A DNA stretch of 21,056 nt. It comes from a virus. Shown piece after piece: positions 12,101 to 18,182 of this stretch; within the stretch, counting starts at the first letter, position 1; every line of letters starts with the position of its first letter. A program made the translations under genes and the position numbers. The stretch is taken from positions 1 to 21,056 of IMG/VR virus record IMGVR_UViG_3300033146_000317. One strand, written 5' to 3'. The notes below the pieces were generated by a model that was given only the letters and a program-made list of their open reading frames with translations, made no database searches and had not been told where the DNA came from.

Positions 12101-15100
12101 GCCCGATAGATCGCATCGCTCATGGCCTTGTGCCAATCCACGACACCCTTATAGGCACCCGTGCTTTTACTGAACTCCGCCCAATGCAGGAATATCAATC
12201 CGGAACGAAGGGCATCCTCTAGGCCATACCGCTGTACGGCAGTGGGATCAGACCGAACCCAAATCTCAAACGCCTCGACTGCTAGTCGTTGGGCTTCGTC
12301 CTTCGCCGCCTTCGGGGACATCTCTTTGTCTATGGCTTTGCCCGCATCATCAACGTCTCGGGGCAACTTGCCGTTGCCCACCTTCTTCGCGTCTTCGACG
12401 CTCTTGTATCCAAGTAGTCTTGCCCAGACCTGCTCAATCGAGAGTTGTTCACCGTTGAGTTTTACTCCCCATTCCTCCCCTTGCAACAAGGCGGAAACTC
12501 CAAGAAAGCCATCCTCTTGCAGTGGAGTACCCTGCTGGTATATCCGGTTGCCGCGACCCAGACCTTCTGCGCTGTAGACCATCTTGCTTGTCCACGGGGT
12601 ACCAGTGCCGATGCGGTTGTTCTTCAACCACTCATCAAGTTCCTTTGCAGACTTGAACTCTTTGGTGCGGTAGATGTGACGCTTCCTCGTACCCGCTATG
12701 AACGCAGTGTCATCCGCCCACTCGGCAGGCATCTTGCCGCCTATGCCTAGTGCAGACATAGCCTCGGCTGCGGTCATCTCACCCAGGTACTCCACCAGCA
12801 TTGAGCGACGCTCCCGCTTGGAGACGGCCTTTACTTCTGCCTGCTCCTTCTGGGCTGGACGGTAACCCTTCGTGCCCTTCTTGCCTTTGGCTGCCCTCTT
12901 CTTCTTTGCGGCTTGGCCCTTCTTGGCCGCGCGGTCCTTGACCACGACAGTGAACTCTTCGCCAATATCGACACCGGAGATCGCACTGTCCATGACGTAG
13001 GCACCCTCGCCATAGCCAAGGTCAATAACGTCATCGCCCGGAGCGACCGGCATATCAACACTAAGATCAGCGGGTTCATCGGCCTTGCCACTCTTGAGTG
13101 GTGCCGGGATCGGTACCCGCTTCCTGGGCTTCTTGCCCTGGAAGGGGTCTTCCTCTGTGAAATCCTTACGTCGCCTGATGGGGCGTATCTCACCCACTGG
13201 GTCAACCCTGATGGATACCGAGGCATCTCGGTACATCACCTGACCATTCTCATCAAGTATTGGCAGACCCGTTTGAGGGTCTAGGTCCACAACCTTGACC
13301 GGAGTCTCAGGTCCCTCTCTGGGTTGGGTGAAAGTTTTCTTGAGTGGGTCATCATCTGCCCTAGCGGCGTTGGCCACTTCCTCTGCTTCCATCCGCTTCA
13401 TTAAGTCGCGGACACTTCCCTCCCAGTTCTCAGCGAACTGGTAGAGAGTTGACATGGGCAGTGGCTTGGCGTTGATCTTCTGACCGTTGAAAGCAACTAG
13501 GTCGTAGAGGTCGGCATCGTCTTTAGACTTGGTGATCTTCCACTTGAACTGGGTCTTCTTGGTGACAGTCTCCCCGCCTTTGCCACCTTTGACCTTGATC
13601 AGTTCCGGCTCCCAGTTATCACTCCACCGGAATACCGTCTCCCCACTCAACTCAAGAAGTTCACCCATCATCTTCTCGTACCAAAGTTTGTGCTCCCGCA
13701 CCTTCGCCTTGGCCTGCTGCTTACCGGCTAACGCCCACCCATCCGCTTTCGCCTGGTCAACCATTCCGGGGACCAACGTGTCCTCGAAGTCCTTCAACAC
13801 TCTGGCCGCACCAGCCATGAAGGTTTCAACATTCAGACGCATACCAGCCATGACCTTGCGTAGATCATCGACCTGCTCGTTGGCTGCCTTGGCCTTGCGG
13901 TACACATCCATGAACTCGTTGTACTCGCGAAGCAAAGTTTCCCCTGCCTCTTCGCGAACCAACACTGCTACCGGAGAAGGATCGACTGGCTTACCAGCCA
14001 GTGCCTCATCCGCGTAGTCGTCGGCATACCGCTCGTATTGAGCGGCCAGCCGCCACATGCTGTCCATCTCTTCGGCTAGATCGGGAGAGACATTGCGAAC
14101 AAAGTCCAACTTGATCGCCCAGTCTGCTCGACCTAATCCGGCTGCTTCCAGTCCCTCATCAACTTGGGTGTGACCCAGGTCTACACCCCTTGCTGCGTTC
14201 TCGACTCCTTCGACTGTCGCATCCGAAACAACACCAGGGTTGAATACGGTGGTATCCCGAAGTAGTTCGTCGTAGTCCGGTGCCCACTTCGCCTTAATGC
14301 CCGTCTTGATCAGGGCTTCGCTACCGGCTTGGTACAGACCTTTGGCACCAGCCTTGATAGCGCCGGGACCTATGTAGAGTGTCGGGTCAACCAGATAGAA
14401 CAAGGCATCGAGGGCACCACCATAAGAGGTGTGGATGTTGTCACCGGGGGTTGACCACGACAACATCTGACCAACTGATGCGACACCCATTCCGTCGCCA
14501 GCCTTGAGTGCCGGATCATCGGGGCTAAACTTCCACCGCTTGATGTCCTGCTGGCGCTTCGCCTTGGCGGCGGGACTCTCGTAGTCAACGAACCAACCAT
14601 CGCCCCAATCCGACAGGTACTCTTTACCGTCCGTGTCGGCAGTGAATACACCTTTGACCATTCGGGTAAAGGTGGTGTTGGTAAAGATTGACTTGAATCG
14701 TCCGGGGAACTCTTCTGCGTGTACGTTCTCCGAGTTGACTATCGCACCCCATGTCTCAGCGACAGTGTTGGAAGCGACTTCGGGTATGTACTCTAACGCG
14801 GCGATTGCACCTTGGACTATGTTCTGCGCCCAGTTCACTATGGCTGGGTCTTCGTCCTGGGCTTCCGCTTCTTCCGCAACGCGCCGCTTGTGCGCTTTAT
14901 CGTTGTACTCCTCTAGGGCAGCAACCTTGTCTTGAAGTTTGGTGGGCATCCCGGCTTGCTCAGCCAGGTTGCCTACTGCTCGGGTAGTGGAACCACCACC
15001 ACCGAGGAACACTGATGGTGCAATCAACATTGTTGCCGCACCGTCCGGTCCAATACCGGGTGCCAGTTCCGCTGCGGTCTGCAAACTGTCAGCGTCAACT

Positions 15101-15582
15101 ATGGCTTTGATGTCTGGGTTACCACTTAGCCGCGCTTTGAACTTGATCGTTTCATTCCACTGGTCTTCGGTTAGACCACGGGAGCGGTAGTATTCCGCTC
15201 GGGTTATCTGCGGCTGGGTACGGGACTCGGCAGCAATGACGTTCTGCGCTTCGTGGTAGCGATCCTCTTTGCGGTGAGTCTGAAAGCCTGTAGTGGAATC
15301 ACTAGCAGGTACGCCTAACCCCTTGCGGATTAGTTTCTCACCAAGGTCTTTACCACCGGGACGTTCTACATAGCGAAGGTCCCGACCATAAGGGTCGGTA
15401 TCTCGGTCAGGGTCGGTACCAAGACTGACGTTGGGTTTGTTGACGAAACGATCCGTCACCCGTTGGGCGCGCTCGTAACCTTGCTCGCCATACTCCGGAG
15501 TGTCCACACCGATGAGGCGAACATCGCCATCATCAGTCTTGATTGTGTCGCCATCAATGGCACCCCAACCGTCAGTGCTCAT
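3109..15582 (-). CDS. giant virion protein with N-terminal staphylococcal-nuclease-like domain, 4157 aa
   Basis: This single uninterrupted frame encodes a protein of roughly 460 kDa. The ATG at 15582 overlaps the previous gene's stop (ATGA) and has GAGGG just upstream. Residues 1 to about 120 match the thermonuclease (SNase) family: IDGDTIK, VRLIGVDTPE and DPYGRDLRYV align with D21, R35, D40, E43 and R87 of staphylococcal nuclease as D12, R22, D27, E30 and R67, so the full catalytic set is present. The rest is mostly unassigned. There is a Lys/Ala-rich basic stretch near 880-910, a segment containing WYPVFGLSPYGWINKGSERY near 1375, a helical block with LSYILRNLGEMQARLLMEG near 2977-2995, a clear heptad-like coiled coil at about 3175-3269, and a Trp- and Pro-rich region with hydrophobic stretches near 3615-3690. 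I found no cysteine anywhere. Giant proteins encoded near portals are often carried in the virion and ejected with the DNA. I looked for single-subunit RNA polymerase motifs as in N4 virion RNA polymerase and did not find them. The nuclease is solid; ejection and target (host DNA or competing DNA) are inference. Confidence 0.93.
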   Translation of the reverse strand: MSTDGWGAIDGDTIKTDDGDVRLIGVDTPEYGEQGYERAQRVTDRFVNKPNVSLGTDPDRDTDPYGRDLRYVERPGGKDLGEKLIRKGLGVPASDSTTGFQTHRKEDRYHEAQNVIAAESRTQPQITRAEYYRSRGLTEDQWNETIKFKARLSGNPDIKAIVDADSLQTAAELAPGIGPDGAATMLIAPSVFLGGGGSTTRAVGNLAEQAGMPTKLQDKVAALEEYNDKAHKRRVAEEAEAQDEDPAIVNWAQNIVQGAIAALEYIPEVASNTVAETWGAIVNSENVHAEEFPGRFKSIFTNTTFTRMVKGVFTADTDGKEYLSDWGDGWFVDYESPAAKAKRQQDIKRWKFSPDDPALKAGDGMGVASVGQMLSWSTPGDNIHTSYGGALDALFYLVDPTLYIGPGAIKAGAKGLYQAGSEALIKTGIKAKWAPDYDELLRDTTVFNPGVVSDATVEGVENAARGVDLGHTQVDEGLEAAGLGRADWAIKLDFVRNVSPDLAEEMDSMWRLAAQYERYADDYADEALAGKPVDPSPVAVLVREEAGETLLREYNEFMDVYRKAKAANEQVDDLRKVMAGMRLNVETFMAGAARVLKDFEDTLVPGMVDQAKADGWALAGKQQAKAKVREHKLWYEKMMGELLELSGETVFRWSDNWEPELIKVKGGKGGETVTKKTQFKWKITKSKDDADLYDLVAFNGQKINAKPLPMSTLYQFAENWEGSVRDLMKRMEAEEVANAARADDDPLKKTFTQPREGPETPVKVVDLDPQTGLPILDENGQVMYRDASVSIRVDPVGEIRPIRRRKDFTEEDPFQGKKPRKRVPIPAPLKSGKADEPADLSVDMPVAPGDDVIDLGYGEGAYVMDSAISGVDIGEEFTVVVKDRAAKKGQAAKKKRAAKGKKGTKGYRPAQKEQAEVKAVSKRERRSMLVEYLGEMTAAEAMSALGIGGKMPAEWADDTAFIAGTRKRHIYRTKEFKSAKELDEWLKNNRIGTGTPWTSKMVYSAEGLGRGNRIYQQGTPLQEDGFLGVSALLQGEEWGVKLNGEQLSIEQVWARLLGYKSVEDAKKVGNGKLPRDVDDAGKAIDKEMSPKAAKDEAQRLAVEAFEIWVRSDPTAVQRYGLEDALRSGLIFLHWAEFSKSTGAYKGVVDWHKAMSDAIYRAKTPRLPGHPDYDGSTISRQLDEAEYRQDVEFDQEMAAAGRVTDEEEMAQVARAERDNQASPFGSSYYGDEAIYIGAGRDVDPQDFEQMASIIQRMDDFEQQFQGAGSTFAQFPQAVQKTLYGEEATKIPTNGKVSVPTLDAIYLRNLNMIVEELENARKIGPRRQKQTFEHVEDFLGSGAPVISYDGRYFAIVEKDGEKFLFYNSSGSVPKDGVVPGQWYPVFGLSPYGWINKGSERYIGQYADSNLLKEMAEELDVMYPRDMLDGGDLPVRDYVDAFGVEGVPTFDPSKPAEKQNEAFAKFFQIAFGINAPPRRMGQGSYEAQAARANLSRMLAEELGIAPKFDAGADDASGISYQDLKSELARKVRIVDDLTLPRQQDIDFGINPKAEEKLVQQADEAAMAGTDDVVKASVAGGDETAEARQLGSEGSSGWVGDEVTQIVGDRGGQLEYGLAYGGDEYYPISDDISRRTGSSGRGESPLNDRARSILTQLLSHTPKPHNADNWRQMQKEIEDFLNGTADQYEYFNYFDSRLAPIAFMTENPNNMIDAVMGRLPSFFEAARENIRRAADDMNEPFAVHPTSGREITTGDEAVELFDELVNFIGNTPNPAARGALEDNANLVLRGISEDNRDLIGNFLAILDTAFKAKYLDMAREVDPGGLVYQPWKLDEGELGIALSRALFPSDKGKAAEAAREGVSTAGTSDNQWVYWGQSVSTQDATRLARMQGAKASGTRWGDELEVQAVDVDPARSSPIPLLTTTPMAGEMGGRVPHVRNADGRLEPIYGRPKYATSDLQRIDPGGTPRDERSPFSTRTDQRGLDEDALKDASWVEVSEIIGGIPRGGYMTPEEWARLKEHIDWLESSGSKGWKELQPYPLLDENGDINPTGIDLGYLSGASAAERGAYRGEPMAPDELVLNAEGDPERFGTSMDPVMDDSVSRTAQDAVNRQGPEMPGLVSYLNDVYIPSSPGQVGSAGRRVEVRTYPTDGDIYVELVFKADGSLDTSLTRGFTKDSPPVQIASGDTPLPAVHESVILDDVTRFDDSVARPGQKVTDDRMIGYGIRAQKVEARKPTEYNEVIVIENGQPVVRKVYEYAGDPTYSYRIFDDNTGRLLAQVDGAKGGEWDQVINKASEAFVGGKKKFQWKVDPTYGAQTLRLHTLFDDGGMEARITVDDERGVVIAKWIGPDGKEQVKEYKFDSTLQTNPVEPRAPGSRPKLKDGKQVRKDGRPVTVWERDYAIEKAKAFLVGGAFQKFIHGKSFDEIGEAMDAARKAADDRARRQGPGQPKPPMGSEEALLDGVANLRAGQHATAEALEEAVRASKAAESLIESTPRTPIDEVIENVSKRSLEPSGNSEKVLDEFTEWFENATEMERFEYARKGGEPPVTPMTLEEQYTESLRRWWNDNWEHPGRRKNDLAGALNKLFNTKRFFGLRGRDMDVDADFIVNYFLKLDNAAELWELSARRLPARWAAEISEATTETELWDILGRMVRDADTGVSYERGKIANTAATARARMNGANPHSKFNAYWALAAKSSMFFANRRAAITPWAHIGIDSKDANQSAMAVSDGIGYVLRFNPTTWKDTSRSLKDGGMPFVSRKNGGGMFGVTTSRNDAKIREAMDAWKKDRDGNYLDKDGNITTDKDARVEVVMNNKMIHDYWVNEMIMADIRYPSSPAMARRNVWNRYIDDMVDRAAETQNVSKELREELIEQFKLWQGAGEENARFLSATAVASTAKGAKTLPSATDETQEALKMVAPLEAEMSDFMVMPDWRELRKALKKADYLVKKEGIGATSREAMKNLTGPVFDQFFRSTQLAFRLSYILRNLGEMQARLLMEGRPNIVTNPLGVTAMMLTLAQDGTMRKKWADKLSRWEPARTDLNGEKWGESSFLDEAENEAMWKDYLKVIMNDRSRLDIIMEKDQLKIQTSTELVSVSPMSATEDVINFWKGWGRQQQLLYNDSLGAMVFWTMAFDKRGGDAGKFFLQHAVENDIGWMKEVHRIAAQRVADDGIGTGSFKAKLQEMATQRDKLTTTIEDMQRQVRVLKEQVEAHQRRVDSGIYAPNSPEVKQLQKEVKALVEEIHQLEIKPKKKGDKTIEQLKAERANIEQKIANAGDGVTLRQLQHAITDYLWESRKGGSRYIDDEAIDRDLLQQYFDENNYFQKNIDPNSSMFRDTQDAAEREALGKDALHKYLWDKPIEDAKGGMGKTKTQNDRKVNYAASLAVRWQEMTFGWDRDMMDTITAYMRQADIDDIPEEAFWKVVEARAKAKAANDPRSKTWRPGTDDWLQRYEDYEMPLINITEPKPEGFDSSIASWWDRTITGFFDFSNFIEKGTTYGPAFRYGYWEEIERYVKFVDPETAEKIVKAAEESLGGKLLEGKGKGSWSRRTLDGIKRNAKLAERSDGNLSKSEIEGLGMRGGRDLAEKGFYNAQKRNQTAYAMRIAFPFIQAFANSLEWWGKAVVRNPRKVYTASLLYSAAGGEGSAMAWPWWDDNPNNPENAVFWEDPMRGDMVGIPLLGSAMGTMASLFSGIQGGGVDLSGPQIGSPIQSFNLVTGHGLIPGAGPAVQMPMSWVQDTALFNRLPDGLQKSLVPIQDTSGDRDDNLGSYILPAWVQNLGAGVAGTITGGNMGFGDSYEKYIPAAVNMFLTKNPDQYTDESGMVTSAGLVQLTQDAQKFAQGMSIAKGFFMTLHPGQVVPDFRVATTEGDISQAVMYREYQEAYNELGSRESALMQMADKYGLQAMVALSAKQSYRVTPTKDALDEMLKNPNLRKAAPTVASLFYPGGGYDPRMERFSNENLGDRKLTPQERLQSANEVLYETQLAEIDAQFMNSERTAADESQWKAAKKILRSISNTHPKQELNTNGIDVQIEDIRVALTQAPELQATEVGIAAMKYLQLRDYMLPLAEGGSIGGADDRWLRDELRKELQLLIKEHPDFYVMADRIFMGELKTPDEDEVTTLSRTIENEPTRPAVIPDFNGFVESPLEGPTGPTVQLGSGGM

Positions 15583-15986
15583 CGACCCTCTGCTTCCAAT
15601 CTATTAACCATCGCTCGTAGTTCCGGTGATGGGTTTGCCTGATAAGCAAGCCGAACAAGTGCGGCCACCTCGTCATCTTTATCTTGAGGTGGTCGTGCTA
15701 TCTCATTCGGACCCGGACCTATCGGGACTCCGGAAGTGACTGGCTCAGTAGGTCGATCACTAGGGGCACCTAGAGGCGTAGCCCGTGGCGCGGCGGGTGC
15801 CGCTGCCAACGGGGCCTCACCTGCAAGTTCATTCACTTCCTTGTTCTCCCCATAAGGGAGTCCGGTCACATCTTGCGGTGGTTGAGTATTGTTCGGCATA
15901 CCAAATCCATCCGTCCGACGCGACAGTTTCCCCGGCCCCGATACGGGGGCCGGGTCACTGGGCCGTCGGTATCCACCTGACGGCAT
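15579..15986 (-). CDS. Pro/Ala-rich small virion-associated protein, 135 aa
   Basis: The ATG at 15986 lies 2 bp after the stop of the preceding small gene, and the TGA overlaps the giant gene's ATG by 4 bp, so the three are likely coupled. The protein has a basic Pro/Gly-rich start (MPSGGYRRPSDPAPVSGPGK), a middle dominated by Ala and Pro (AAAPAAPRATPLGAPSD), and a short C-terminal segment (DDEVAALVRLAYQANPSPEL ... RLEAEGR) that is probably helical. It contains no cysteine and no recognisable catalytic domain. I recall similar short proteins with a GGYR-P-PAPVSGPG start next to portal genes in uncultured phages, but they have no assigned function. A role as a portal-associated or internal head protein is inference from position. 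Confidence 0.8.
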   Translation of the reverse strand: MPSGGYRRPSDPAPVSGPGKLSRRTDGFGMPNNTQPPQDVTGLPYGENKEVNELAGEAPLAAAPAAPRATPLGAPSDRPTEPVTSGVPIGPGPNEIARPPQDKDDEVAALVRLAYQANPSPELRAMVNRLEAEGR

Positions 15987-15988
15987 GA

Positions 15989-16132
15989 CTACTTCTTAGG
16001 TTTGCCGTAGTGCTTGTCAGCCGACTCGCGCATGTCATCACCAATGAAGCCTTTGGTGTACTGGTCTACTCCGTAGTACAACTCTTCTTTGGTGAATGAC
16101 GTAGGCGTAGGCTGATCGCTCGCCTTCTTCAT
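15989..16132 (-). CDS. small hypothetical protein, 47 aa
   Basis: This gene is too short for most ORF cut-offs. It starts at the ATG at 16132, which shares one base with the stop codon of the preceding 49-codon gene (TGATG), and ends in TAG at 15989-15991, two bases before the 135-residue gene. Tight packing on both sides, with no other frame filling the gap, is the main support. The product begins MKKASDQPTPTSFTKEELYY, is hydrophilic with a basic end (HYGKPKK), and has no cysteine or membrane segment. I recognise no family. It may be a minor head protein. Confidence 0.65.
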   Translation of the reverse strand: MKKASDQPTPTSFTKEELYYGVDQYTKGFIGDDMRESADKHYGKPKK

Positions 16133-16281
16133 CAGTGACCGCCCTGGTGTGGGTTGCGCTTCACATTGTTCTTCGCAACTCCCCCGGAGGTCATTGCCTT
16201 CGGGCCTTTCTTCACGTTGGTGCCAACGCCGATGTCACGCATCGCGTCGCCTGCACTGGCTTTATCGCCACCTGCTGCCAT
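16132..16281 (-). CDS. small basic hypothetical protein, 49 aa
   Basis: The ATG at 16281 is preceded by a strong ribosome binding site (GGAAGGAG, about 7 nt upstream). The frame is open for 49 codons to a TGA that overlaps the next gene's ATG. The product starts MAAGGDKASAGDAMRDIGVG, continues with a Lys-rich segment (VKKGPKAMTSGGVAKNNVK), and ends NPHQGGH. It is small, basic and Gly-rich with no cysteine, which would suit DNA or portal association, but no family is recognised. It is the first gene after the portal, separated from it by 32 bp that contain a perfect hairpin. Confidence 0.7.
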   Translation of the reverse strand: MAAGGDKASAGDAMRDIGVGTNVKKGPKAMTSGGVAKNNVKRNPHQGGH

Positions 16282-16295
16282 TGTTCTTCTCCTTC

Positions 16296-16312
16296 CCTCA
16301 GTGTTTCTGAGG
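16296..16312 (-). other. intercistronic hairpin after the portal gene
   Basis: CCTCAG (16296-16301) pairs perfectly with CTGAGG (16307-16312) over a 5-nt loop. It starts 1 bp past the portal stop codon and finishes just before the next gene's ribosome binding site. No U-run follows, so it is more likely an RNA processing or stability element, or a translational insulator, than a terminator. It occupies half of the 32-bp gap. Confidence 0.55.
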
Positions 16313-16313
16313 A

Positions 16314-18182
16314 CTATATCGGCATTTGCCGTTGCACGCCTGCACTCAAGTTGGGATCGCCACTAGCGCCGAGTCCGGCGAGCATGTTGAGATCGGCTTG
16401 CATGTCGCCGGATGGTTGCATTGGTGGACCACCGGGGGGACCCCCTGGTGATGGGGGGGGATTGCCAGGTAGCCCCGCGCCCGGTGGACCTAGCCCCGGC
16501 TCTGCTGGAAGACCCGGAGCGGCTTGTTGTAGTTCCGGTTCCGGCTCTGGCTCCGGTGGAGCCAACGCCTCGGAAACTATCTTCTCTAATGGTATCCCCT
16601 TAGTCCGACCATTCACGACATCTGTGATTAGTTGGAGTGCCTGATTCGGATCGCCGCCTTGGGCGGTCATCTCGGGGATGGAAGATGCGTACTGTTGGAC
16701 CGCTACCTTCAATGCTTCGCGCGTGTCTTCAACGTCGATCTTTCTTTCTTCTGCCTCAACGTCCAGATCAGCAGGCATCTGGCGACGAAGGTAGTCGCGC
16801 GAGATGAGTTTTTCTGCTCGGGCTTGCAGTCCAAACACAAGCCAGCGCGAGGGATCAAGACCGGCCATGAGTCCGTATTGCACATCAACGTCGTACACAC
16901 CATTGATTGCTTTCTCCGGCGTGTACTCAAGATCGAACGGAGTCCCATTCGTTGTCCCCTTGATTCGCTTCTTCTTCTTGCCCCACATCTTCTCGTCGCA
17001 CTCAAGTGCGAGGCTTGCGGTCTTGGTGAGTAGTGGAGCCAACACTGCTTGCGCGGTACGAACCTGGGTATCGAACCCTTCCATCAGGGCTTGAACGCCC
17101 TTGCCGGTAACGTGTCCCCCCGCTGCGCTGGGGTCCCCGCCACGAAGTTCGGGGTAGCGTGATCCTTCCCGCTGTTCGCGGGCAAGGGTGGCATCTTCTT
17201 GCCACATCGAGGGGGGAACATCCAACTGTAGTCGCCGGACGTTTTGCGGCTCCGAAGTACGTAGGTGAGCATCCGGACCCAACGGCACGTTGGTGACATC
17301 CGGCGGCACAATGATGGGTGCCTGGATTGACTTATGTGCCGCTTCCAATCCGAGTAGTGCCATTCGACTGCGTGCCAACTGCACGAACATTACGTCGTCG
17401 AACTGGCCCCTAACCACTGGGCCGGGTCGCATCGCCACATTAACGAGGCACTTTCCGACAGGATTGGGCACTCGGGACAACAACATTGCCTGGGAGGATG
17501 AGATCGCTCCGGCGGGCAAGAACACTGTGTCGGCTTTTTCGTCATGGTGGAACACCACCTCAATGAGTTGGTTATCAGCGGGACTGTCGCCGTAGTCGTA
17601 CTTCTTTTGCAGTGGCCCCTCTAGTTCCGGATACAGTTCGGCCAGCATCTCGACTGTGCAGTAGGTCCGTTGGTACAACGCAGTACATCGCCGCCATCTG
17701 TCGATCACCGGGTAGCAACCCATTGGGTCAAGCATCCGGATGATCGGCAGCATGTTGTCGTAGTCGTATTCAATCTTGGAGAATGCCCAGCCAAAGGTGA
17801 CGAAGTTGTCGGCGGCTGTGTACATCTGGGTCTGCATGTCAGACCCATGAAGTATGGCGGAGAGAATCTTGGTGCGTTTCTCTGCCGCTTTCTCCTGAGC
17901 GGGGGACAACCCGGCGGATGATCCGGCGTTGAATGCGGGTAGTGGGGCAATCATTTCCGCTAGATCGCGGGCCGCAACGTCGATCATGTTGGCGACGATT
18001 GGCTCCTGCCAAGGACCATCGCCGGGGAATAGGTCTGGGGCTAGATCGGAGATGCGACCAGACCTAATCAGGAGAAGTTGCTGGTGCTTGAGGTCGCGGT
18101 TGGCATAACGGGACAGCATTCGGCTGAACCCGTATGAGAGTTTCATCAGACCACTGGGGTCATTTGGCCCGCTAATGTTCAC
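16314..18182 (-). CDS. phage portal protein, 622 aa
   Basis: The portal forms the dodecameric ring at the head vertex through which DNA is packaged and ejected. Support is the position directly after the terminase, the length, and the sequence style: a helical start (SYGFSRMLSRYANRDLKHQQ), a segment DGPWQEPIVANMIDVAARDL typical of portal clip/wing regions, then FGWAFSKIEYDYDNMLPIIRMLDP, and a long helical C-terminal half with ISRDYLRRQMPADLDVEAEE. From about residue 540 the protein becomes a Pro/Gly-rich tail that is probably disordered. The frame is open up to 18347, but that extension is the reverse-frame overlap with terminase and looks non-coding. I chose the GTG at 18182, which overlaps the terminase stop by 4 bp (GTGA). 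The ribosome binding site is weak, and the ATG at residue 13 is an alternative. It contains five cysteines, unlike the downstream genes. Confidence 0.85.
   Translation of the reverse strand: MNISGPNDPSGLMKLSYGFSRMLSRYANRDLKHQQLLLIRSGRISDLAPDLFPGDGPWQEPIVANMIDVAARDLAEMIAPLPAFNAGSSAGLSPAQEKAAEKRTKILSAILHGSDMQTQMYTAADNFVTFGWAFSKIEYDYDNMLPIIRMLDPMGCYPVIDRWRRCTALYQRTYCTVEMLAELYPELEGPLQKKYDYGDSPADNQLIEVVFHHDEKADTVFLPAGAISSSQAMLLSRVPNPVGKCLVNVAMRPGPVVRGQFDDVMFVQLARSRMALLGLEAAHKSIQAPIIVPPDVTNVPLGPDAHLRTSEPQNVRRLQLDVPPSMWQEDATLAREQREGSRYPELRGGDPSAAGGHVTGKGVQALMEGFDTQVRTAQAVLAPLLTKTASLALECDEKMWGKKKKRIKGTTNGTPFDLEYTPEKAINGVYDVDVQYGLMAGLDPSRWLVFGLQARAEKLISRDYLRRQMPADLDVEAEERKIDVEDTREALKVAVQQYASSIPEMTAQGGDPNQALQLITDVVNGRTKGIPLEKIVSEALAPPEPEPEPELQQAAPGLPAEPGLGPPGAGLPGNPPPSPGGPPGGPPMQPSGDMQADLNMLAGLGASGDPNLSAGVQRQMPI

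Noticed and set aside
3109-15582. The giant protein as an N4-type virion RNA polymerase
   Set aside because: I looked for the single-subunit polymerase motifs (an Asp-containing motif A, an Arg/Lys...Tyr-Gly motif B and a His-Asp motif C) and saw no convincing set. A structure search could overturn this.
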